Positions 1 to 5,633 of a stretch of DNA of 5,648 bases are shown here, piece after piece. Positions within the stretch are counted from its first letter, which is position 1, and each line of letters begins with the position of its first letter. Origin of the DNA: Modestobacter sp. (GTDB lineage Bacteria > Actinomycetota > Actinomycetes > Mycobacteriales > Geodermatophilaceae); the NCBI GenBank assembly GCA_025963425.1, contig JAOPUQ010000139.1:1-5648 (forward strand), given 5' to 3'. The notes below the pieces were generated by a model that saw nothing but the letters and a program-made list of their open reading frames with translations, ran no database searches and was not told the DNA's origin. Both the position numbers and the translations under genes were made by a program.

Positions 1-2585
1 ACAGCCAGCAGGGTCAGGTAGGTCCAGGGCACGGCCAGCGCGCTCGGGGGAGGGTCGAAGACCCCGGACAGCACGGAGACGAGGACACGGGCCAGCGCGC
101 CACCGAGTACGGCGCCCAGGCCAAGTCCCAGCACGACCACGACCGCGGCCTCGCCCACGACGAAAGCTGCGGTCTGGCGGGGTCGTGCCCCCAGCGCGCG
201 GAGCACTGCGAAGGTTCGGCGCCGTTCGGCCATCCCGACGGCCAGCACCAGGCCGCCGGAAGCGGCGCCGAGGGCGAACGCGAAGCCCAGTTCGAGCGCG
301 GTGAGACCGTGCAGGTCGACCGCCGACAGACTCGATCCGATCGTCGCCACGGCTTCCGACAGCGAGGTCACCGTCGCGCCCGGACCGGCCGCCTGGCGGA
401 GCGCATCGATCAGCGCGGGGTCGCCCCGGCCCCCTGCGTCGACCAGGAAGGCTGCGACGGAGTCGTTGCCGGTCACCTGCGTCAGGTAGTCGGCGTTGGC
501 CACCAGGAAGCTGTCCTTCGGCGCGGTGGGGAACTCGTTGGCCACGCCGACGTAGTGGAACGTGGCCGTCACCGGGCCACCACCGGCGGTGTTCTGCACG
601 CGCAGCTGCAGGCTGTCGCCCAGGTGCAGCTGGTAGTCGGTCACCGTCTCCGCGGAGACCAGGACGCCGTCCGGGGTGGCGGCCAGCTTCGCCATCAGCT
701 GGTCGGCGGTTCCGCCGGTGAACCAGCTGTCCTGCAGCGAGGTCGCCGAGGTGACCGATCGCGGACGCACGCCGTACATGTCCTGCAGGTCCGCGCCGAC
801 GTAGGCGAACCGGTGCTGGAGTGGTTCGACGACACGCACGCCGGGCACGGTGGCCAGTGCGGCACCGGCGGAGGGTGCGACGCGGGCTCCTGGAGCCTCG
901 GTGACGGCCACGTCCGCTCCGTTGGTCAGGCGCGCGTCGACGAGTGCCTGCTGCTGGTACGTCGCGTTGAACACGGCCGTGGAGACCGCGAAAGCCACGG
1001 CCAGTGCGAGCACGACGGCGCCGCGCGTCACCAGCGCCCGGGACCGGCCCAGGCCCGCCGCCACGACGCCGGCCAGCGGGCCCGCAGCAGGCCGTAGGGC
1101 AACGGTGAGCGGCCCCCGACCGCGGCGCAGGAGCAGGTCGATCAGGCGCCAGCACAGCAGCCCGCCACCGGTCCACAGCAGTGCCGGACCCAGGAACGCC
1201 CAGTAGTCAACCGAGATGGCGGCCACTCCCTCCGGTGCCAGGACCAGCGAGTAGCCCACCCGGCTCGTGGCGCTGATGATGATGGCGGCGCCGGCGAGGG
1301 CGAGCACGTCCAGGCCCAGACGAGCCCACAACGGGCGCCTCGGTGCGGGCAGGGAACCGGCTGCGACCACCCGCCCGGCACGCCAGGCGCGCTCGGCCGG
1401 CAGCAGGATGGTCGCGACGGAGACGGCCAGCCCGGCCCCGGCTGCCAGCGCCGCCCACCCCGCTGCGGCGGTGGGGCTCGTACCGAACGCGGCCGAACCG
1501 AAGGCGAGACGGCCGAGGAGGGCAGCCAGGGCCAGGCCGGCAAGAGTCCCAACGATCCCGACGACTGCCGCCTCGGCGGTGGCGAGCGCCAGTGCCTGAC
1601 GGTGAGTGGCGCCTCGCGTCCTGAGCAGTGCCTGTTCCCGTTCCCGGCGCTGGCGTCCGGCTCCGGCGACCGCCGTGGTCAGCAGGCCGGCCAACACCGC
1701 CCCGGGTAGCCCGAGGAAGAGGAAGAGGATCTGCGCATAGAGGGCGTCCTCCCGGGCCGCACCCAGGGTGGCGGCCAGGTTGTCTCCCACCGTGCCCGCA
1801 CCGGCCAGCTTCACCTCGGTGTTGCGGGCGGCACCGCCCTCGGCGACGAAGGCGGCGGCAGGGTCGGCGGGCAGGGCCGCGCTCCGGGCGACGTGCACCT
1901 GGCCCCCGAGCAGGTCCGGTCGACCCGCCGCGAGCGGGTCGAACACCTGTTGCCAGGTCTGCTCGGACAGCAGGAGGACGTTGTCCGGCGGAGCGGTCGG
2001 CTGGGCACCCGCCGGGGCGCCCACGGTCTGGAAGAGGGTGTCCGCCTGAGGCAGGTCGACCACCCCCTGGACTGTCACCTGGGCATCGGGCAGCCCGGGG
2101 CGCGCGACCGAGACCACGTCACCGACTCCGACGTGCAGGTTCGCCGCGGTCTGCTGGGCGACGAGCACCCCGGTGTCGCTGCCGGTGAGGGTCCGCAGCT
2201 GTCCGGGGAAGTCGCTGCGGTAGGTCGGCGGCAGCCCCAGCACCTGCGCTGCGCCTGTGGTCTGGGTGGTCGAGCCTCCGCCCGGCACGGGCGTGGTCGC
2301 CGCAAGCTGCGGGACGGAGGCGAACCCCACCACGTCGGTGATCCGGGTGCCGGGGGAATCAGCGACCACCGCGGCGACCTGCGCAGGATCCGCTCCGGCA
2401 GCCACCTGGACCTGCCAGTCCACGGCCACGCGGGCCACGGCACGATCGGTCATGGTGGCCCTGCTGGAGACCAGGAACGCGCCGATCGCGGCCAGCAGGG
2501 CGACCGCCGTGACCACCCCGGTGGCGACGGCCGCAAGACGGCCGGCGCGATGCCGCACCAGCCCGGACAGCCAGCTCGTGATCAT
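1..2585 (-). CDS. FtsX/MacB-type ABC transporter permease, two-domain, 3' end beyond window
   Basis: Integral membrane subunit of an ABC exporter of the MacB/LolCDE/FtsX type, which uses ATP hydrolysis to move an extracytoplasmic domain rather than to pass substrate through a classical channel. The frame is open for 861 codons from the ATG at 2585 to the left edge, with no stop. Predicted layout: TM1 about 17-39, extracytoplasmic domain about 45-280, TM2 284-307, TM3 334-357, TM4 375-396, TM5 424-440, TM6 462-486, TM7 518-538, second extracytoplasmic domain about 545-762, TM8 764-785, TM9 808-829, and the start of a last helix at the edge. The cytoplasmic FtsX motif occurs twice: QREREQALLRTRGATHRQ (313-330) and ERRRTFAVLRALGARPRQ (787-804). 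The gene is thus an internal duplication, and only its last helix or so should be missing. The start overlaps the stop of ATPase B (ATGA, 2582-2585) and has a GGGGAG ribosome site. Substrate unknown: lipid, lipoprotein, peptide or drug are all possible. Confidence 0.93.
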   Translation of the reverse strand, partial: MITSWLSGLVRHRAGRLAAVATGVVTAVALLAAIGAFLVSSRATMTDRAVARVAVDWQVQVAAGADPAQVAAVVADSPGTRITDVVGFASVPQLAATTPVPGGGSTTQTTGAAQVLGLPPTYRSDFPGQLRTLTGSDTGVLVAQQTAANLHVGVGDVVSVARPGLPDAQVTVQGVVDLPQADTLFQTVGAPAGAQPTAPPDNVLLLSEQTWQQVFDPLAAGRPDLLGGQVHVARSAALPADPAAAFVAEGGAARNTEVKLAGAGTVGDNLAATLGAAREDALYAQILFLFLGLPGAVLAGLLTTAVAGAGRQRREREQALLRTRGATHRQALALATAEAAVVGIVGTLAGLALAALLGRLAFGSAAFGTSPTAAAGWAALAAGAGLAVSVATILLPAERAWRAGRVVAAGSLPAPRRPLWARLGLDVLALAGAAIIISATSRVGYSLVLAPEGVAAISVDYWAFLGPALLWTGGGLLCWRLIDLLLRRGRGPLTVALRPAAGPLAGVVAAGLGRSRALVTRGAVVLALAVAFAVSTAVFNATYQQQALVDARLTNGADVAVTEAPGARVAPSAGAALATVPGVRVVEPLQHRFAYVGADLQDMYGVRPRSVTSATSLQDSWFTGGTADQLMAKLAATPDGVLVSAETVTDYQLHLGDSLQLRVQNTAGGGPVTATFHYVGVANEFPTAPKDSFLVANADYLTQVTGNDSVAAFLVDAGGRGDPALIDALRQAAGPGATVTSLSEAVATIGSSLSAVDLHGLTALELGFAFALGAASGGLVLAVGMAERRRTFAVLRALGARPRQTAAFVVGEAAVVVVLGLGLGAVLGGALARVLVSVLSGVFDPPPSALAVPWTYLTLLA

Positions 2586-3268
2586 CGAACTCCCCGTCCT
2601 GCCATGGCCTCGAGCAGCCGGCCGTCGGTCATCGACCAGCGGTCGCCCAGCCGTCCGGCGACCTCGGGGTCGTGGGTGCTGACGACCAGCGCCGCACCCA
2701 ACGTGCCCACCGCCTCGAGCAGGACGTCCAGCACGTGTGCCGCGGTACGCCGGTCCAGCTGCCCGGTCGGCTCGTCGGCAAGGACGAGCGCAGGCTCCCC
2801 GGCCAGCACCCGAGCGATGGCCACCCGCTGCGCCTGCCCGCCGGAGAGCTCGTCTGGGGCGGCGCCGGCCAGGCCACCCATGTCCAGGCGTTCGAGCGCG
2901 GCCTCGGCCCTGCGGCGGGCCTCGACCGGCGGCAGGTCCGCCAGCAGCAGTGGAAGGGCCACGTTGTCGGCCACGTCCAGCGCCGGCAGCAGGCTCGGCG
3001 CCTGGAAGACGACCCCGACCCCGGCGGGCCGCCGCGCCCTCGTGACCAACCCGGGCCAGCTCACCTCTCCGGTGGTGGGCGCATCCAGTCCACCCAGCAG
3101 GTGCAGCAGCGTCGACTTCCCCGACCCCGACTCGCCCATCAGCGCGATCCGCTGCCCAGGGAACACGTGCGCGGTGACGTCGTGCACTGCCACGACTGCA
3201 GCCGGGCCGCGCCCGAAGGTGCGGCTGACGTGCCGGCAGGCCACCACGGGCGCTACGGAGGTCGTCAT
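2582..3268 (-). CDS. ABC transporter ATP-binding protein B (MacB/LolD type), canonical motifs
   Basis: Cytoplasmic ATPase of 228 aa that should power the FtsX-type permease encoded immediately downstream. All motifs are canonical: Walker A GESGSGKST (45-53), Q-loop VVFQAPSLLP (Gln89), signature LSGGQAQR (141-148), Walker B LVLADEPTG (161-169) followed by D-loop QLD, and switch His199 in STHD. The DEPTG-x-LD form and the short length are typical of the LolD/MacB/FtsE group. I chose the ATG at 3268 rather than the in-frame GTG at 3298: it overlaps the stop of ATPase A as ATGA (3265-3268) and follows a GAGGAG at 3280-3285. The stop overlaps the permease start by the same ATGA arrangement. It probably pairs with ATPase A as a heterodimer, although a homodimer cannot be excluded. 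Confidence 0.95.
   Translation of the reverse strand: MTTSVAPVVACRHVSRTFGRGPAAVVAVHDVTAHVFPGQRIALMGESGSGKSTLLHLLGGLDAPTTGEVSWPGLVTRARRPAGVGVVFQAPSLLPALDVADNVALPLLLADLPPVEARRRAEAALERLDMGGLAGAAPDELSGGQAQRVAIARVLAGEPALVLADEPTGQLDRRTAAHVLDVLLEAVGTLGAALVVSTHDPEVAGRLGDRWSMTDGRLLEAMAGRGVR
2590..2595 (-). promoter_or_regulatory. Ribosome binding site of the permease gene
   Basis: The minus strand reads GGGGAG, four bases (TTCG) before the ATG at 2585. It lies inside the 3' end of ATPase B and supports the 2585 start together with the ATGA overlap. The spacing is short but usable. Confidence 0.5.
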
Positions 3269-3993
3269 GCCGGCACCGGCTCCTCGGCTGTGACCCACCG
3301 GCCGTCGGAGATGCGCAGGACCCGGTCGGCATCCGCGGCGACCTCGGCACTGTGGCTGGCCACCACCACAGCAGCCCCCTCGGCCGCTGCCTGCCGCATC
3401 AGCGCGAGCACCCGGTGCTCGTTGGCCAGGTCGAGCTCGCCCGTCGGTTCGTCGGCGATGAGCACCACCGGATCCCCCGCCAGGGCAACGGCCAGGCCGG
3501 CCCGGGCTAGTTCGCCTCCGGAGAGCTCGCCGGGCAGCGCCCTGGCGCGGTGGGCGAGCGCGACCAGGTCCAGCAGTTGCGTCACCGACCGGCGCGGTGG
3601 AGTCCGCCGACCACGCAGCCGCTGCACCAGGGCGACGTTGGCCCGCACGTCCAGGTGCTCCACCAGGTTGCCGGACTGTCTCAGCACGCCCACCAGCCGG
3701 CGGCGTAGCAGCGTCCGCACCGCCTCCGGCCGGTGGCTCATCCGCTCCCCGGCGAGTCGGACGTCGCCGCCGTCCGGCTCGTCGAGACCGGCGAGGAGCG
3801 CGAGCAGCGTGGACTTGCCAGACCCTGACGGGCCGGCGACCGCGACGACCTCGCCGGCGCGGACGGTGAGCGAGATCCCGCGCAGCGCGCGGGTCTCCTC
3901 GTCGCCGGCGCGGTAGAACCGGTACAGATCGTGCGCCAGCAGCACGGGGTCACCGCTGGCAGGTCCGGCGTGAACGGGCACGGTCACGGTCAC
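3265..3993 (-). CDS. ABC transporter ATP-binding protein A (MacB/LolD type), atypical signature motif
   Basis: Cytoplasmic ATPase of 242 aa, the first of two in the operon. Walker A is GPSGSGKST (54-62), the Q-loop is LRQSGNL (Gln106), Walker B is VVLIADEPTG (176-185) followed by ELD, and the switch His214 is in ASHS. The signature region is unusual: LSGGELARAGLAVAL (157-171) in place of the family's LSGGQ-x-QRVAIARAL, so the Gln is Glu and the conserved Arg near the end is Val. The catalytic Glu182 is kept, so it may still hydrolyse ATP. Start choice: a GTG at 3993 overlaps the lipoprotein stop as GTGA (3990-3993), matching the other two junctions. No clear Shine-Dalgarno is visible, which suggests coupled re-initiation. 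Alternatives are GTG at 4026, 3987 or 3981. ATPase A and B are clearly different sequences, so gene duplication, if any, is old. Confidence 0.93.
   Translation of the reverse strand: MTVTVPVHAGPASGDPVLLAHDLYRFYRAGDEETRALRGISLTVRAGEVVAVAGPSGSGKSTLLALLAGLDEPDGGDVRLAGERMSHRPEAVRTLLRRRLVGVLRQSGNLVEHLDVRANVALVQRLRGRRTPPRRSVTQLLDLVALAHRARALPGELSGGELARAGLAVALAGDPVVLIADEPTGELDLANEHRVLALMRQAAAEGAAVVVASHSAEVAADADRVLRISDGRWVTAEEPVPA
3280..3285 (-). promoter_or_regulatory. Ribosome binding site of ATPase B
   Basis: The minus strand reads GAGGAG, with 11 bases between it and the ATG at 3268. It lies within the last codons of ATPase A and favours the 3268 start over the upstream GTG at 3298. Confidence 0.5.
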
Positions 3994-4589
3994 AACCACG
4001 CGAACGAGGTGCTGACCGTCCGCCACGCGTCGACGTCATCGGCACCGTGCGGGCCGCTGAGGGTCAGCAGCACCTCCGACCCGTTGCGCCAGAAGACGTA
4101 GAGCTCCACGTCGTCCCGAGTGGTCCGCCCGGTCACCGGGTCCGCCGGCGAGTCTGCGGAGTAGGTGGCATGGACGGCGTTCCCGGCGGGGAGCGAGCGG
4201 GTCTCGACCGTGCCGGTGGACACGCTGGGGTCCTTGGCGGCGATGTCCTTCAACTCCGAGCCGAGCACGGAGTCCGGGTGGGGCTGCGGCCGCCCGGTGA
4301 GCTGCTGGACGGTGACGGTGTTCAGCTTGTCGGTGAAGGACACCCCGCCGGAGACGTCGGTGCGGGCCCAGCCTTCCGGCACGGTCACCGTGAACGAGCC
4401 GTCGGAAGGGCCGTAAGGGACGTAGACCTGGTTGTCGGGGATGTCGCCGAGCGGGCTGGACTCGCTCGGCGAGGCGGCCGCGCTGCCGGCTGCCTGTCCC
4501 GGGGACGACGCGTTGCCGGACGAGCAACCGGCCACCAGAAGGGCCACCACCGCGGCGGGGACGAGGAGCAACGCTCTGGACCGTGTCAT
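3990..4589 (-). CDS. Putative secreted lipoprotein, possible PsbP/LpqN-like fold
   Basis: A 199-aa lipoprotein, first gene of the operon. The N-terminus has arginines at 3 and 5, a hydrophobic core at 6-18 and a lipobox VAGC ending at Cys22, so signal peptidase II cleavage and membrane anchoring on the outer face are predicted. Residues 23-48 form a Ser/Ala/Gly/Pro linker. The globular part (about 53-199) contains SFTVTVPEGWARTD (65-78), GVSFTDKLNTVTVQ (82-95), DPVTGRTTRDDVELYVFWRNG (150-170, in two parts) and VLLTLSGPHGADDVDAW (173-189). The pattern of a 'tVtvP.GW' strand and a final 'W..v..SF.W' resembles PsbP/Mog1-fold lipoproteins such as mycobacterial LpqN; this fold assignment is from pattern memory only. 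Coupling to the ABC genes suggests a partner or sensor for the exporter. The same frame is open upstream to about 5483, but the signal peptide fixes the start at 4589. Confidence 0.85.
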   Translation of the reverse strand: MTRSRALLLVPAAVVALLVAGCSSGNASSPGQAAGSAAASPSESSPLGDIPDNQVYVPYGPSDGSFTVTVPEGWARTDVSGGVSFTDKLNTVTVQQLTGRPQPHPDSVLGSELKDIAAKDPSVSTGTVETRSLPAGNAVHATYSADSPADPVTGRTTRDDVELYVFWRNGSEVLLTLSGPHGADDVDAWRTVSTSFAWL

Positions 4590-4595
4590 GGACCG

Positions 4596-4601
4596 AGGTT
4601 G
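4596..4601 (-). promoter_or_regulatory. Possible -10 element for a leaderless operon transcript
   Basis: Minus strand CAACCT lies 7-12 bases before the lipoprotein ATG and matches two key positions (A2, T6) of the actinobacterial TAnnnT box. No Shine-Dalgarno precedes the ATG, so a transcript beginning at or near the ATG is plausible. In that case the direct repeats at 4611-4628 would cover the -35 region. The match is weak and the site is inferred. Confidence 0.25.
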
Positions 4602-4610
4602 GCACCGGGC

Positions 4611-4628
4611 CGCTGAGACGGCGCTGAG
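4611..4628 (-). promoter_or_regulatory. Tandem 7-bp direct repeat, candidate response-regulator operator
   Basis: Minus strand reads CTCAGCG-CCGT-CTCAGCG: two identical 7-mers with an 11-bp start-to-start period, one helical turn, at 22-28 and 33-39 bases before the lipoprotein start. OmpR/PhoB-family response regulators bind direct repeats with this 7+4 geometry, usually overlapping the -35 region of promoters they activate. No third copy is present on either side. The regulator is not in the window. Confidence 0.45.
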
Positions 4629-4644
4629 TACGCCGCCCACATCG

Positions 4645-5309
4645 TCAGACTCTGCGCGGCGATCCCCGCCACACCTGCCGATCGTGCGCCATCGACTTGA
4701 GCCTGCCCTCCGTACGGGCCAGCCGCCGCCCGAGGGACCCGGCACCGGCGACCAGGGCGACGGCGACGGATGCCGGCACGAGCACCCAGGCCTGCAACAG
4801 TTTCGTGAGAAAGGCCCAGCAGGAGCCCGCCAGGACCAGCCAGCCTCGCCCTCCCGTCGCTCCACGGACCGGGTCAGCGCGTAGGCGGCGGCGACCGAGA
4901 GCAGGACCATGAGGACGTCCGGGTTGCCGTACCGCGCAAGAAGAGTGAACACGGGGGTCAGCACGAGCACCGTCCCGGCCAGCAGGCCGGTGGCCACCGC
5001 GCGCCCTTCCCGGCTCCGGCCATCCGGCGCCGCATCGTCGGACCAGCCACCTGCGGGCAGGCTGAGCGCCTGCCGCCGCACTGTGGCGTAGAGCAGCCCC
5101 ACCGCCGCGACCGCGCACAGTGCCTGCAGCAGCAGCGTCGGTGTAGACAGCCCGAGCAACCGCACCGACAGACTCGTCAGCCACAGCGCCGCAGGAGGCC
5201 TGTCCACGGTGATGCCGCCGACCGGGTCCAGGCCGCCGGAGAAGAACGCCTGCCAGCTCCGCGCGCCGGCCTGTGCCGCCGCGGAGTAGAGCGTCGATGG
5301 TGAGCCCAA
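4645..5309 (-). pseudogene. Remnant of a family-39-type (PMT/ArnT-like) membrane glycosyltransferase, truncated and frameshifted
   Basis: Recognisable family-39 glycosyltransferase sequence begins near 5300 with LYSAAAQAGARSWQAFF, continues through ITVDRPPAALWLTSLSVRLLG (the conserved TVDKPP-type loop), LLYATVRR, a helix GLLAGTVLVLTPVF, RYGNPDVLMVLLSVAAAYAL (the NNPD-type motif) and ends in one frame at about 4840. It then continues in another minus frame as GWLVLAGSCWAFLTKLLQAW and VLVPASVAVALVAG to about 4720, the usual FLTK-LQA helix. Intact relatives are several hundred residues longer: the first helix with the catalytic acidic loop and all the C-terminal part are absent, and no trace of them is found nearby. 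The tail to the TGA at 4645 is unrelated sequence. These enzymes transfer sugars from polyprenyl-phosphate donors outside the membrane; this copy cannot be functional. Its first frame stays open into the lipoprotein gene, giving a misleading 497-codon chimeric frame. Confidence 0.8.
4836..4845 (-). repeat. GGCT tandem repeat at the frameshift in the glycosyltransferase remnant
   Basis: Minus strand reads GGCTGGCTGG, two and a half GGCT units. The glycosyltransferase similarity switches frame exactly here. Adding one GGCT unit would join the halves as E-A-G-W-L-V-L-A-G in one frame, so contraction from three copies to two explains the shift. Loss of a single base would also do so. Confidence 0.7.
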
Positions 5310-5348
5310 GGGGGTCCATGGGGCCCTCCGGCCCTCGCGGGAACTACG

Positions 5349-5367
5349 ACGACCCCAGCCTGGTCGT
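5349..5367. repeat. Small inverted repeat, 6-bp stem
   Basis: ACGACC (5349-5354) and GGTCGT (5362-5367) are perfect complements around a 7-base loop. There is no T-run on either side, so a terminator role is not supported. Confidence 0.4.
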
Positions 5368-5425
5368 GCCTTGCTGAGGGATCGTTGAGAGGGAAGGCGG
5401 CCCCACGCGCGGCACCCCGTGCGAC

Positions 5426-5477
5426 CGAACCGGGCGGCGGCGCTCACAGGTCGGCGACCGCCGCCGGGACCGGTTCG
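5426..5477. repeat. Long imperfect inverted repeat (8 + 7 bp stem with 5-nt bulge)
   Basis: CGAACCGG (5426-5433) pairs with CCGGTTCG (5470-5477). Inside it GCGGCGG (5434-5440) pairs with CCGCCGC (5458-5464), leaving bases 5465-5469 bulged and a 17-base loop. Fifteen base pairs, nearly all G-C, would make a stable RNA hairpin or DNA cruciform. Confidence 0.5.
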
Positions 5478-5530
5478 CGCCACCGCCCGCCTGACCGGCC
5501 CGCGGCGACGGGGCCCTTGGTGACGCCGAT

Positions 5531-5552
5531 CGGGTCAGCATCGGCTGACTCG
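5531..5552 (+). repeat. Tight hairpin, 9-bp stem with ATCG loop
   Basis: CGGGTCAGC (5531-5539) pairs with GCTGACTCG (5544-5552) around a 4-base loop. One pair is G-T, which is a wobble in plus-strand RNA but an A/C mismatch in minus-strand RNA, so the structure is better on the plus strand. It could be an operator, a terminator or chance. Confidence 0.4.
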
Positions 5553-5594
5553 GGCTCCTGCCGACGTGCCCGCTCGACCTACATCGCGGCGCAA

Positions 5595-5633
5595 CGGAGC
5601 CGTCCGGCGGGGGTTATGCGCCAGACGGCTCCG
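5595..5633. terminator. Candidate intrinsic terminator, perfect 10-bp stem
   Basis: CGGAGCCGTC (5595-5604) and GACGGCTCCG (5624-5633) are perfect complements. After one mismatch (C5605/A5623) the stem continues with GGCG (5606-5609) and CGCC (5619-5622), leaving a 9-base loop. There is no T-tract on either side, as is common for actinobacterial terminators, so direction is undetermined. It probably closes a transcription unit beyond the right edge. Confidence 0.5.

Noticed and set aside
1893..3293. Long plus-strand open frame (466 codons) opposite the permease and ATPase B.
   Set aside because: It is antisense to genes with complete, recognisable motifs and is rich in Arg, Ser and Pro with no domain. 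Such frames are expected opposite high-GC genes.
2672..3916. Plus-strand open frame (414 codons) opposite the two ATPase genes.
   Set aside because: Same reason: mirror frame of two verified ATPases, low-complexity composition, no motif.
4590..4640. Plus-strand GGGCCGCTGAGACGGC, which contains the CTGAGA core seen in TPP riboswitches.
   Set aside because: The second conserved half (ACCTGATC and the GTAGGGA element) is absent and no plus-strand gene follows. The motif is part of the direct repeat instead.
5420..5500. GGTTCGCG-like sequence resembling a tRNA T-arm.
   Set aside because: No acceptor stem, anticodon arm or D-arm could be matched around it; the GGTTCG belongs to the 5426-5477 inverted repeat.
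5344..5541. Minus-strand 65-codon open frame.
   Set aside because: It is Arg/Pro/Ser-rich, has no ribosome site or domain, and crosses two inverted repeats. It does not supply the missing first helix of the glycosyltransferase.
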